Shown piece after piece: positions 15,352 to 23,728 of a stretch of 26,227 nucleotides of DNA (the first letter of the stretch is position 1; every line of letters starts with the position of its first letter). The position numbers were made by a program, and so were the translations under genes. The notes under the pieces are model-generated. The model ran no database searches. It was not told where the DNA came from and saw only the letters and a program-made list of their open reading frames with translations. The stretch is from a virus. Location of the stretch: positions 1-26,227 of IMG/VR virus record IMGVR_UViG_3300023278_000504, one strand, 5' to 3'.

Positions 15352-16599
15352 CTATACTGCAGCAACAGTTATTCCTGTTAAATCCTCAAGTACAGCCCAA
15401 AGACCGTTAGCATGATTCATATAAGTACTTGCCCCTAATGTACTAGGAGAAGCAATAGATATTTGCTTAGGAGACACTTCATTTTGAAATCCTACTAAAG
15501 AAGAATCTTCAAATACAATTGTAGTTGTATCATAAGTCAAAGCACTGTCAGTTGCTCCAGCAAAAGAGTGGATAGTTGGTTCACCCATTCTGTAACTTTC
15601 ACCTTCAAATCCTTTTAAGAACCATTCCTTTTCAGCAATTTCTTTATAAGTACCTGTTCCTTTGTAAGCATTAGACTCTCTTAGAGAGGCAGTAGAACCA
15701 AAGTCTTTAAGGATTAATTCCCAACGTACTTGCTTATACTGTTCTTTTCCAACTACAAAGCTTAAAGGCTTACCAGTTATTTTAAAACCAGCAGCGGCTC
15801 CACCAGCTTGCGCAAGAGTAATAACATCTGCATCAGCAGTTGCAGTAGCATACACACCAGAAGCAGCAACTACAGGTCTGTCTAATGTATACATGTCACC
15901 TGCAGAAATAGCAATTACTTTATAAACGCTATCTGCTACGGTTGCTCCAGCACCTACAGCACCAAATCTTAAGAAGTCACCTACTACAGCAGTTAATGCA
16001 GCAGCACCTGTAACAACTTTAGAACCGTTTACTACAGTAATATTAGCTCCTTCAGTTGCACCAGCAGCTGCAGAGTAAATATCAAACTGTAAATATTCTT
16101 CAGCTTCTCTAGCAAAGTTTTTTATTCCTGATACAACTAAGTTGTAAGCAATATCCATTTGTGATGGTGCAGCTACTCCAGATTTCCATTGGAAATGTTT
16201 GATGTAACGTCCATCAGTGTTAGATGTTAAAAGCTCTTGAACCATTACATCTACCATGTATAAGTTGTTTGCAGTTAATGTAGCAATAGAACCAGTAGTC
16301 CCATTATACCCGACAGAATCTGATTGTTCTGTAGCGGCAACATAAGCTTTAGTAGAAATAGCTTTTACGCTAGAAGCTTTAATTGCTTCAGATACAAAAG
16401 CTGGTTTTGAATCAGAACCTCCTACTGCAATAATGAAATTATCATTAGCAGCTGATGCTGCTAGTCTAGATCCACCAACAGAAAAGAGAGCTACCTCTCC
16501 ATCTAATAAAGCTGAAATAGCTTCTGTAGCAACAGGCGCACCTGCTGCAACTTTTCCTAACGCTAAATATTCTACGTTTCTTGATTGTGTAATACTCAT
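15352..16599 (-). CDS. Ala/Gly-rich major structural protein (tail-tube-like or auxiliary capsid)
   Basis: A 415-residue protein, rich in Ala, Gly, Ser and Val. Residues 1-100 are beta/alpha mixed (VEYLALGKVAAGAPVATEAI). Residues 110-175 hold YMVDVMVQELLTSNTDGRYI and a helix. Residues 190-275 form a beta insert (VNGSKVVTG, VGDFLRFGAVG, YTLDRPVV). Residues 285-350 contain QVRWELILKDFGSTASLRES and EKEWFLKGFEGESYRMGEP, a pattern I associate with abundant structural proteins in Bacteroidota phages. It has a very A-rich leader (AAAAACAAAAAAA just before ATG) and its own terminator, both suggesting high expression. It closes the head module. Alternative roles are tail tube, hub or head auxiliary protein; the sequence alone does not decide. 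Confidence 0.65.
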   Translation of the reverse strand: MSITQSRNVEYLALGKVAAGAPVATEAISALLDGEVALFSVGGSRLAASAANDNFIIAVGGSDSKPAFVSEAIKASSVKAISTKAYVAATEQSDSVGYNGTTGSIATLTANNLYMVDVMVQELLTSNTDGRYIKHFQWKSGVAAPSQMDIAYNLVVSGIKNFAREAEEYLQFDIYSAAAGATEGANITVVNGSKVVTGAAALTAVVGDFLRFGAVGAGATVADSVYKVIAISAGDMYTLDRPVVAASGVYATATADADVITLAQAGGAAAGFKITGKPLSFVVGKEQYKQVRWELILKDFGSTASLRESNAYKGTGTYKEIAEKEWFLKGFEGESYRMGEPTIHSFAGATDSALTYDTTTIVFEDSSLVGFQNEVSPKQISIASPSTLGASTYMNHANGLWAVLEDLTGITVAAV

Positions 16600-16646
16600 T
16601 TTTTTTGTTTTTTAATTTATATTTATTTATTTATATGATTACTTAT

Positions 16647-17360
16647 TTATTCTGTTAAACTCTCCTCACTTTGCTTTATCTGATATGCTTGTGGGTCTGT
16701 TATCCCAGTTGCAATTCTTACAGCAATATCAACAATTTCTTCATGCATAGCTTCATTTAATTCTGAAGTTACATTTCCTAAAAGGTCAATGTCTGAAGGT
16801 AATTTAATATATCTTACATGATAAGTATCTACAGTAGTATCTGCATTTGCAACAATTTCATGTCTTAATGCAGGCGTTGAATTTACTATATCATGACTAA
16901 AATCTAATCTCCAAATTAAATCCTCATTGGGCTTTTTAAAAGGGTTTTTGATATTAGCATTGTACTCATCATGTGTGATAGGTTTAACGCTAATTCTATC
17001 TCCATCAAAGCATGCGTTTGTATGTGATATAGTAGCCTCTTCCATTAGTGTATAAAGAAAGTCTATAGGTAAGTCAAAGAATACTCCATTAGGAAATACT
17101 CCTGTTTGGTCACTAGTATTAGTACTAGCGGAAATGTCTACTCCTCTAACTAATTCCGATAAATCTTTTCTTCTCTTCTCAGTAGCTTCTACTCCTTCAC
17201 GGTACTTATTACCTTTGTAATTGTACCTATGTTTAACAGCTTGTAATTGGGCTTTATTTAAAAATAATTGTATCTCTTCCTGAGAATAACCAGGAGCCGC
17301 AAGGTTAGTAACTTTGTCGTACAATATTAAAAATGATAATTCCAATTCTGCTGCTGTCAT
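16647..17360 (-). CDS. Head-tail adaptor/ring-type protein (237 aa)
   Basis: A 237-residue protein. The N-terminus SFLILYDKVTNLAAPGYSQE (9-28) followed by EIQLFLNKAQLQAV (29-42) is a helical start I recognise from crAss-like and other Bacteroidota phage adaptor/ring proteins. A basic helix (KYREGVEATEKRRKDLSELV, 52-71) is followed by a beta-rich core (GVFFDLPIDFLYTLMEEATI and TVDTYHVRYIKLPSDIDL). The C-terminal helix (EEIVDIAVRIATGI) is followed by an acidic tail. Its start overlaps the stop of the 293-residue gene by one base. Order after capsid genes fits a head completion or portal-bound ring protein. The family layout is clear, the exact ring assignment is not. Confidence 0.65.
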   Translation of the reverse strand: MTAAELELSFLILYDKVTNLAAPGYSQEEIQLFLNKAQLQAVKHRYNYKGNKYREGVEATEKRRKDLSELVRGVDISASTNTSDQTGVFPNGVFFDLPIDFLYTLMEEATISHTNACFDGDRISVKPITHDEYNANIKNPFKKPNEDLIWRLDFSHDIVNSTPALRHEIVANADTTVDTYHVRYIKLPSDIDLLGNVTSELNEAMHEEIVDIAVRIATGITDPQAYQIKQSEESLTE

Positions 17361-18241
17361 TATTTAGAGTTTTCTATTCTACCTTTAATTTTAATAACTT
17401 CTTCACTGTTTTTAGGATTAGCTAAGAAATCTAATACAGACCCCATAGTTTCTCCAATTACAGTTTTGTTATCTGCAGTTTTAAATACCATACCATCTCT
17501 GATAAGTGCTCTAGCTGCTAATGCATTATGAACAAGTACTTTAGAAGCATATTGCTCATCTCTAACTATGTCTAAAAAGCCAGATAAATCTTGTATAATC
17601 AAACGTTCTAGTTCTGCAATACAGAATCCTGCTTTAGCGTTTGGTGCAACTTGTTTACCTCCAGGTCTAACAGTATTGTATACATTCAAGAAGTCTCTCA
17701 TCTTCTCTGCAGAATGTTCTACTTTACCCATAAACTTATATGCTTCCATTTTACTAGAAGCTGCTTTTACTTTTTCTTCATTTTCATGACCTTCTTCAGT
17801 AATGCAAAATCTGTATGTACCTTTCTTTAGTTTTTGGTCTGCAGAAGGTGAAACAGTTTCTGTGTTCTGTAAAAGAACTTTGTACTGTAAGTATTCAATA
17901 GGTTTAGATAAATCTAATACCTTAGTATTTTTGTCTAGTTTTACTTTAAAAGCATCCCAGTAATTATCTCCTTTGTTGTGTACATTTAGATCATTTTTTC
18001 CTAATGCTAATCCTGCTGCATCACTTTCAAAGTATATTCTTTCTTCTTTTGTCAACGGTTCTTTATATTGTCCCGTATTTCTATCTCTTGGTAATGGTAA
18101 ATCTACTGAACTAGTTTTAAACAGAAATTCTGCTTCATGTCCTGCAGGTAGCCATCCACCTTTTCTTTTAATAGGTACTACTAACACTCTTTTGTTAGGT
18201 AGTGTAAAGGTTTTAGTTCCTTCTTTTATCGCTTCTTCCAT
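17360..18241 (-). CDS. Conserved head-module protein of unknown function (293 aa)
   Basis: A 293-residue protein between the major capsid and adaptor genes. The N-terminal half is beta/basic (RVLVVPIKRKGGWLPAGHEA, 18-37, then PLTKEERIYFES at 62-73, and IEYLQYKVLLQN at 115-126). The C-terminal half is helical (KMEAYKFMGKVEHSAEKMRD at 164-183; FCIAELERLIIQDLSGFLDI at 206-225; SKVLVHNALAARALI). No catalytic triad or metal-binding pattern stands out, so I do not call it a protease. The leader ends AAACAAGAGCAA before ATG. Its position suggests a head-assembly, scaffold-associated or packaged protein. The gene following the capsid in crAss-like phages is often conserved but unassigned, and that is all I can say. 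Confidence 0.6.
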   Translation of the reverse strand: MEEAIKEGTKTFTLPNKRVLVVPIKRKGGWLPAGHEAEFLFKTSSVDLPLPRDRNTGQYKEPLTKEERIYFESDAAGLALGKNDLNVHNKGDNYWDAFKVKLDKNTKVLDLSKPIEYLQYKVLLQNTETVSPSADQKLKKGTYRFCITEEGHENEEKVKAASSKMEAYKFMGKVEHSAEKMRDFLNVYNTVRPGGKQVAPNAKAGFCIAELERLIIQDLSGFLDIVRDEQYASKVLVHNALAARALIRDGMVFKTADNKTVIGETMGSVLDFLANPKNSEEVIKIKGRIENSK

Positions 18242-18283
18242 TTGCTCTTGTTTAATTATTTAGTTATTTCTTCTTATTAATTA

Positions 18284-18291
18284 CAAATATA
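18284..18291 (-). promoter_or_regulatory. Possible Bacteroidota -7 promoter element
   Basis: The minus strand reads TATATTTG here, an exact fit to the Bacteroidota -7 consensus TAnnTTTG, 42 bases upstream of the 293-residue gene. There is no matching TTTG at the usual -33 position, which falls inside the hairpin. A short AT-rich match can occur by chance, so this is tentative. Confidence 0.25.
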
Positions 18292-18293
18292 AA

Positions 18294-18319
18294 GGAAAGA
18301 GGCTTACGGGCCTCCTCCC
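18294..18319 (-). terminator. GC-rich hairpin just downstream of the major capsid gene
   Basis: The minus-strand RNA folds as GGGAGGAGGC / GCCUCUUUCC: ten pairs, two of them G-U, with a six-base loop CCGUAA. It starts 19 bases after the capsid stop. It is the only GC-rich patch in a very AT-rich gap. The following bases are UUUAUAUUUG rather than a clean U run, so it may be a leaky terminator or a 3'-end stabilising or processing hairpin for capsid mRNA. Confidence 0.6.
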
Positions 18320-18338
18320 AATATAGATATATTTTATA

Positions 18339-19814
18339 CTATGCTAATTCAGATGGAATTAACGTAGCCGTTCTAGACGGATCTTTTACCATTGCTCCAA
18401 CCATACAAGCTCTGTGGTACGTGTACCCATCTGTAGAGTTAGACATGATATTTTTCTCTCCGTTTCCAGCAAAAGGATGACGTAAACCAGCTTCATAGCC
18501 CATTATGTCTTCTTGTCCTTTAGCGTAAACTTTACGGATATTTGGCTCTCCATCAGAAGTACCAACGTCAAGGATGTCATATCTGTAAGATTCAGCAACA
18601 CCACCATTTGAATGGTAAATCTTGTTACGTTCTCTATCGTCATATAAACTATCAACAGATAAGTTTACTTTGATTCCTTGAGGTCCCATATACTCTAAGA
18701 ACTGTCCTCCATATCCAAGTCCCATTTTTACTCCGTCAGAACCTTTTGTAGTATACATTCTGTCTTCGTTAAATAATGGTGTGAATAATTGACTGTGGTT
18801 TTCTAAAGCTTCGTGGAATTGGATTGCTCCTCTTTCCCCTGTTCTTAATACAAACTCTCTTTTGTCTCCTGGAAGTTTTCCTTCAGATAAATCTAAAAGT
18901 ACACTTAAAAGATATTTGATAGAGAAGTTAGAGTATACAGAAGTATTAGATGCTTCCATTTGTTGACGGATACCTGCACCTTGCTTCTTAATGTGCCCAG
19001 ATTTACCAAAGTTCTTGTAAGAACCATCAGTAGCTTTATTAGCTCTAGCATACATTAATACTTTGTTTTTCTCTTGACGGAACTGGTTGTCAAACATATA
19101 ATCCTCATACTGTGTCCAAGTAGAATGTGCTTTTCCTTTACCATCTTTCCAAGCAGTAGCAAACGGTCTGTGTACCATGTTACCTGGAGTAGTGTGTTGC
19201 ATTCTAATCATTGTAAACGCATTTCTCATTTTAAATGGAGAAACAAAGTTCACTAGACCACCTTTCTTAGAAAGTGTTTGTTCTACTAAAGACCAATCCT
19301 TAGAGAACCTTTTAGATGCAGATAATTCCTCAAAAGGAACGAATAAATCTGGATCACCAGTAATTAATTTACATCTATAAACCCAGTTAGTTCCTTCAGG
19401 AAGTGGGTCAGCAATTACTTGCATAGAATAAATTTCGTTTTTCTCACCAACAATAACATTCTCATCAGAGAACCATTGTTCTGGAAAAACTAATTCAAAC
19501 TCTGTAAAGTTCTTACCTGCTTCAGAAGCTGCAGTAATAGCAACACCTCCGATACGTGCCTCTACTAGAGGTACATTTTTCTTAGCAGAACCTATCAACT
19601 CCCAAGTAAAATCATCATCACTATCTAATGTTAGTGGTGAAAATTGTTCTAGGTAAGAGTCTAAGTCTAAACCAAAGTTAGTTTGATGAATCCTAGTCAT
19701 CAATTTTGAAGCTACCTGCGGGTTAGACTGATAAATAGCTCCTAAGTGATTCTTAGTAGTTAAACCAGTCCACGCCTGTGCTTCTGTCATTTGAAACGGT
19801 GAAATTTTCGGCAT
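18339..19814 (-). CDS. Major capsid protein (crAss-like, HK97-type fold expected)
   Basis: A 491-residue protein in the usual capsid slot after portal and scaffold-like genes. The N-terminus (MPKISPFQMTEAQAWTGLTT, then KNHLGAIYQSNPQ) matches my memory of crAss-like major capsid proteins. Residues 60-120 contain DSDDDFTWELIGSAKKNVPL; the middle (about 185-270) has the basic run MRNAFTMIRMQHTTPGNMVH and a disordered loop. The C-terminus is beta-rich (YEAGLRHPFAGNGEKNIMSN, then YTYHRACMVGAMV). No N-terminal protease motif is apparent. Its leader is AAACAAATAAA-ATG with no Shine-Dalgarno sequence, a hairpin follows the stop, and GC content is higher than in neighbours, consistent with high expression. 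The HK97 fold is family knowledge, not visible in the sequence. Confidence 0.85.
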   Translation of the reverse strand: MPKISPFQMTEAQAWTGLTTKNHLGAIYQSNPQVASKLMTRIHQTNFGLDLDSYLEQFSPLTLDSDDDFTWELIGSAKKNVPLVEARIGGVAITAASEAGKNFTEFELVFPEQWFSDENVIVGEKNEIYSMQVIADPLPEGTNWVYRCKLITGDPDLFVPFEELSASKRFSKDWSLVEQTLSKKGGLVNFVSPFKMRNAFTMIRMQHTTPGNMVHRPFATAWKDGKGKAHSTWTQYEDYMFDNQFRQEKNKVLMYARANKATDGSYKNFGKSGHIKKQGAGIRQQMEASNTSVYSNFSIKYLLSVLLDLSEGKLPGDKREFVLRTGERGAIQFHEALENHSQLFTPLFNEDRMYTTKGSDGVKMGLGYGGQFLEYMGPQGIKVNLSVDSLYDDRERNKIYHSNGGVAESYRYDILDVGTSDGEPNIRKVYAKGQEDIMGYEAGLRHPFAGNGEKNIMSNSTDGYTYHRACMVGAMVKDPSRTATLIPSELA

Positions 19815-19842
19815 TTTATTTGTTTTTTATTTGTTTACTTAT

Positions 19843-21033
19843 TTATTTATTAAACATTAAAGATAGACTATTCATCATTTCATCCTCAGCTCTTTCAGAC
19901 CTGTTTTCAGTCTTCTTAGGATTTCCATAAGAGTGTCCAGTACTCTTTGTGTTTAATACGCTCTCCAAATCTGAAGTAGCACTGCTCTTTGCAGATTTTT
20001 TTATTTTAGACCAATCAGTAAAACCTTTTGTGATGTCAGCTAAATAAGCTACAGTCATATCAAATTTTACTGGGTCTTGTTGTCTAACAGTCATTGTATA
20101 ATTTTGAGCTTGCCCATTAGCGTCTTTACCTACTATTCTAGTCAAGTTATTAAACAATCTGTCTTTAATTACTTTATTTATTTTAACACCAGGAATAATT
20201 TCCTCTACACTATCAACAGATTTTCCAATATACTCTATCTGAGCTACGTATTGGTCACTCATTTCTTTTTGTTGGTGTTCAAATTTTTTCTTAATGTGTT
20301 CTTGCTTTTGTTTAGCTAAGTGTGATAATTCAACTATAGCATCAGCAGCTTCTTCTTCTAACCCTCCAGAGTCTCCTAAAGTTTCAACTAACTTAGAAAT
20401 TCTTTTTTCGGAAAATCCTTTAGAAGCATAAAAGTCTCCTACTAATTTCTTTTGTAAGTCTTCACTTTCTGATATAGCTTCAGCAGTAATTTTAGAGTAA
20501 TTAATTTCATCCATTTTAGGTCCTTTCATTGCTTCATAAGGAACTCCTTTAGAAACTGCCATTGCCAAATCAATAAAGTCTGGTGGAAAAGAATTTATAA
20601 AAGTAGCCTTAGCTATTTCTAATTCTCTTTGCATAGCATTGGTTAATACTCCAAAAGGATCATCTGATTCTGCTACTGCAGCGGCAAACTCTTCTTGGTC
20701 AAAATCTGAAAGCAAGCCCTTTTCATGTAGTAGAGAGGCAAATGGAGTAACAGGAGAAGAATCTCTATTTTCACTTCCAGGGCTTTTATCTTTATCTTCT
20801 GATGTGTCTTCTGTCTTACCAGTAGGAATTTCAATTTTATCTTCTTCTTTTTCTGCTTTCTCAACTGTCTCTTTAGCTTTGGGTACTTCTGTTTCTGTAT
20901 CGTTATCTTCCACTATTATAATATCTTCAGCTTCTTCCTCTGCTTTAGATTCTGTGGTAACGTCTTGTAGATCTATTTCCTCATCTGAGATAAGGTTAAA
21001 ATCAAGGTTAAATAATTCTTCTGTGTTTTCCAT
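19843..21033 (-). CDS. Acidic scaffold-like head assembly protein
   Basis: A 396-residue protein just upstream of the capsid gene. Residues 1-92 are highly acidic and probably disordered (ESKAEEEAEDIIIVEDND, then KETVEKAEKEEDK). Residues 100-200 are helical (LLSDFDQEEFAAAVAESDDP). Residues 225-275 form a coiled coil (SHLAKQKQEHIKKKFEHQQK). The C-terminus (about 355-396) is Ser/Lys-rich then ends in an Asp/Glu/Met/Leu helix (EDEMMNSLSLMFNK). This charge distribution, helicity and place between portal and capsid are usual for phage scaffolding proteins, whose C-terminal helix binds the capsid shell. No protease residues are seen. It might alternatively be an internal head protein. Confidence 0.6.
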   Translation of the reverse strand: MENTEELFNLDFNLISDEEIDLQDVTTESKAEEEAEDIIIVEDNDTETEVPKAKETVEKAEKEEDKIEIPTGKTEDTSEDKDKSPGSENRDSSPVTPFASLLHEKGLLSDFDQEEFAAAVAESDDPFGVLTNAMQRELEIAKATFINSFPPDFIDLAMAVSKGVPYEAMKGPKMDEINYSKITAEAISESEDLQKKLVGDFYASKGFSEKRISKLVETLGDSGGLEEEAADAIVELSHLAKQKQEHIKKKFEHQQKEMSDQYVAQIEYIGKSVDSVEEIIPGVKINKVIKDRLFNNLTRIVGKDANGQAQNYTMTVRQQDPVKFDMTVAYLADITKGFTDWSKIKKSAKSSATSDLESVLNTKSTGHSYGNPKKTENRSERAEDEMMNSLSLMFNK

Positions 21034-21120
21034 TTGTTTACAATATTAGTTATTATTTGTTTTTTCTCCTATTAATTATTACATCTTCTAATAAATAAAA
21101 TTAGTCCCTATAGCTAAAAC

Positions 21121-23634
21121 TTACTTAGCTACTAGTTTTGGCTTTGCTTTTATTTCTAATTTTTTTATCTTTAAATCATTAATTCTATCTTTCTCTGCCT
21201 GTCTTTCTGAACTACTTCTATCTTTTTCTTTTTGTACTTCTGAACTACGCCTATCTTCATCTTTAGCTCTAATAGAGTCTTCTGCTTTTTGTTTGTCTGC
21301 TTCTATTTTTTTCTCAGCAACTTTATTTTTAGCATCTTCCATTATTTTTCTAGCCTCTATTTCTTTCTCTTTAATTATCTCATTAGTTTTTGCTTTGTGT
21401 AATTCTAAAGCGTCTGGTATTCCATTGTTGTTATGGTCAGCCATTTTTTCATTCCACTTACCTTCTAATTTCATTTGCTCTATTTGCATTTTGAAAGTAT
21501 ACTCAGTCTCTATTTTAGTTAATTCAAACTGTTGCTGTGCTTGTTGTGCTTGTTGAGCTGCTTTTAATTGCTCTTGTTGCATTTTTTCAGCCTGTTGTTG
21601 TTGTTCTTGTTCTCTTTGTTGTTTTTCTTTTTCTTTAGTTTCAATCTTTCTACGCATGTCAGATAGTGACGGAGTAGTGTAAATATCCATAATACCAGCA
21701 AAATCAATCATCCCGTTTTGCATACCCGCTTGTGCAAGCCCTTTCATTGATTGTAACAATTCTGCATCATCGGAAGCATTAGAAATATGTATATCATATT
21801 CTGCAGAAGCAAATTTAGCGGAATCTATAGTGAGCATAGCAGTGGACATATCATCTAACATATATTGTAGCTTCTTATCTTTACCGTCTCCCCAAGCTAA
21901 TCTTGCAGTATCTAATAAAAGAGCTAATGCTTTTTTCTTTACATTGTTATGTATAGCAAACCATTTTTCAGTAATATGAGAAGACTGAGATACAGCTCTT
22001 TCTACATTACCTACTAGTTCTCTATTTTCTATTTGCCCTTGTCTTTGTTTAGTTACTCCAGCTATATCTCCTAGTTGTGATTCTAAGAATTGTAGCATCA
22101 TAACATGTTGTTGGATGTAGTTACCTAATTCTAAGTTAATAGTATCAGACTGTACATTCATTTGTCCAGCAAGTTTTCCTTGTGCTACTCCTTTCTTAGC
22201 TTCTTTAAAACTATCACGCACTGCCCAGCCATTAACTTCTGCATAGTGCATCCATTTATCTATGCTCCAGTTATCAGGTACTTGTGCTAAATCAAGAGTA
22301 GCTATTCTACCCTTAGCTTTTGCAAACGCCATTTCTGTTCTATACATAAATACATTATATAGATACTGATAAGGCTTCATTCTATCCATTAGAGATTTAG
22401 CTCTACTAGTATTAATATTATATGCTATTCCTGTGTATCCTGGTTTACACACAGAAGGATTTCCCGTACTTCTAAACTGAATATCTCTAGGTTGCATTTT
22501 TATATAAATGTCTTTTCCTATTCTTGTTCCTTCCCACCATTCTCCTATCCAAAACCATTTAATTTCTTCTCCAGCCTCTTTGTTTACTTTGTAATCTTCA
22601 GAAACTAATGTCTTTTCTTGAGAACCGTCTTCATCATAATAAGTAAGAGTACCTACTTTTTTAAGAGACCTCCATAATACTCTAGTAACTCTTAAGTTAC
22701 CTTCACTATCCCAAAATTCTCCATAGAATCTATTTCCTGATCCTAGTTGGTCAGTATCAATTAATCCATCAAGAACAAGAGAATGTTCTTTTTCTCCAAT
22801 AGAAATCATACCGTCACCGTCTGCCGTGGTTAAGCCTGAGTCTATTTCTTTTATATGTTTAGGGGTTAAGTAGTCATGATAATTATCAATAACTTTTCCT
22901 GGTGAATGATATCCGTCTTCCACTATAATGTCAGAATCTTCTATCCAAGGAGATTCCCCGCTTCTTACTGTATGTAAGTTTAATGGGTTTACTTTCCTTA
23001 AAATAGGTTCTCCTCCAATAATGTCTGAACAGTATATCTCTTCTCCAACTATAAGAGCATCTTCAAATCCTTTAGCAAATTCTTCTTTAAGGTCTAAAAG
23101 GCTCCATAGGTATTTAAGGATATGGGTTGCTGTTCTTTCTCTGAGGTCTTGAAATTCGTATAAGTGATATTTTTGCATTTCTGCAAGTTCTTTTTCTACC
23201 TCTTTCTCATCAAAATTTTCTGCTATAATTTTTTCTGTTATGTATTTGACTAGTTGTTGGTTTAGTTCTTGCTCTTTATCAGAGATAGCGTCATCGTTAC
23301 CTACTCTTGCTTTCCAATCAAATCTTCTTTTTCTTTCCTCCCCTACTAATAAATCAATCTTTGGGTTTGCTATAGGATAATTTTGCATTGTTGCTGGGAA
23401 ATTTGCTCCTTTAATCCCCATTGGATTGCAGACTTTTTCTACATCTGCTGTATCTAGTATATCGTTTGCTAAATTGTAGTTAGCTACTTTATTTTGGTAT
23501 GAAGCTCTTATTCCGTTGCTTCTAAAAATTGCTAAGTCTTCTCCTGCTTCTACGCAACTTTCTGCCCATTTTTGTGTTTTCTTTCCTGATGACAATTTTT
23601 GTGGTGGAAAGTATAGTGTACTTTGGTGTGACAT
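21121..23634 (-). CDS. Portal protein with long C-terminal coiled coil
   Basis: An 837-residue portal, the dodecameric channel through which DNA enters the head. Residues 85-110 (NYPIANPKIDLLVGEERKRR) match the start of the portal clip/wing region. Residues 170-240 hold EEFAKGFEDALIVGEEIYCS and ILRKVNPLNLHTV. Residues 400-440 contain AYNINTSRAKSLMDRMKPYQ, typical of portal proteins. Residues 501-545 form the crown-side helix (QQHVMMLQFLESQLGDIAGV). From about 661 to 830 the protein is a Gln/Lys/Glu-rich coiled coil, interrupted by DHNNNGIPDALE (733-744), which looks like a calcium-binding loop. The far end has repeated RSSEVQKEKDR-type units. It follows terminase after a 94-base gap. The usual core is about 650 residues, so the extension is real extra length. 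Confidence 0.85.
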   Translation of the reverse strand: MSHQSTLYFPPQKLSSGKKTQKWAESCVEAGEDLAIFRSNGIRASYQNKVANYNLANDILDTADVEKVCNPMGIKGANFPATMQNYPIANPKIDLLVGEERKRRFDWKARVGNDDAISDKEQELNQQLVKYITEKIIAENFDEKEVEKELAEMQKYHLYEFQDLRERTATHILKYLWSLLDLKEEFAKGFEDALIVGEEIYCSDIIGGEPILRKVNPLNLHTVRSGESPWIEDSDIIVEDGYHSPGKVIDNYHDYLTPKHIKEIDSGLTTADGDGMISIGEKEHSLVLDGLIDTDQLGSGNRFYGEFWDSEGNLRVTRVLWRSLKKVGTLTYYDEDGSQEKTLVSEDYKVNKEAGEEIKWFWIGEWWEGTRIGKDIYIKMQPRDIQFRSTGNPSVCKPGYTGIAYNINTSRAKSLMDRMKPYQYLYNVFMYRTEMAFAKAKGRIATLDLAQVPDNWSIDKWMHYAEVNGWAVRDSFKEAKKGVAQGKLAGQMNVQSDTINLELGNYIQQHVMMLQFLESQLGDIAGVTKQRQGQIENRELVGNVERAVSQSSHITEKWFAIHNNVKKKALALLLDTARLAWGDGKDKKLQYMLDDMSTAMLTIDSAKFASAEYDIHISNASDDAELLQSMKGLAQAGMQNGMIDFAGIMDIYTTPSLSDMRRKIETKEKEKQQREQEQQQQAEKMQQEQLKAAQQAQQAQQQFELTKIETEYTFKMQIEQMKLEGKWNEKMADHNNNGIPDALELHKAKTNEIIKEKEIEARKIMEDAKNKVAEKKIEADKQKAEDSIRAKDEDRRSSEVQKEKDRSSSERQAEKDRINDLKIKKLEIKAKPKLVAK

Positions 23635-23728
23635 ATATTATGCTTTTTCAAGGAATTTACAATAATAACTAAAAAAAGTTACATATATAAGTATTCCGAT
23701 TATCAATTTATCTTCTTATAGCTAATAC

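Noticed and set aside
21034-21120. Possible terminator between portal and scaffold genes (short TTAG/CTAA pair)
   Set aside because: Only four to five AT-rich pairs with a nine-base loop and no real U run; expected by chance at this base composition.
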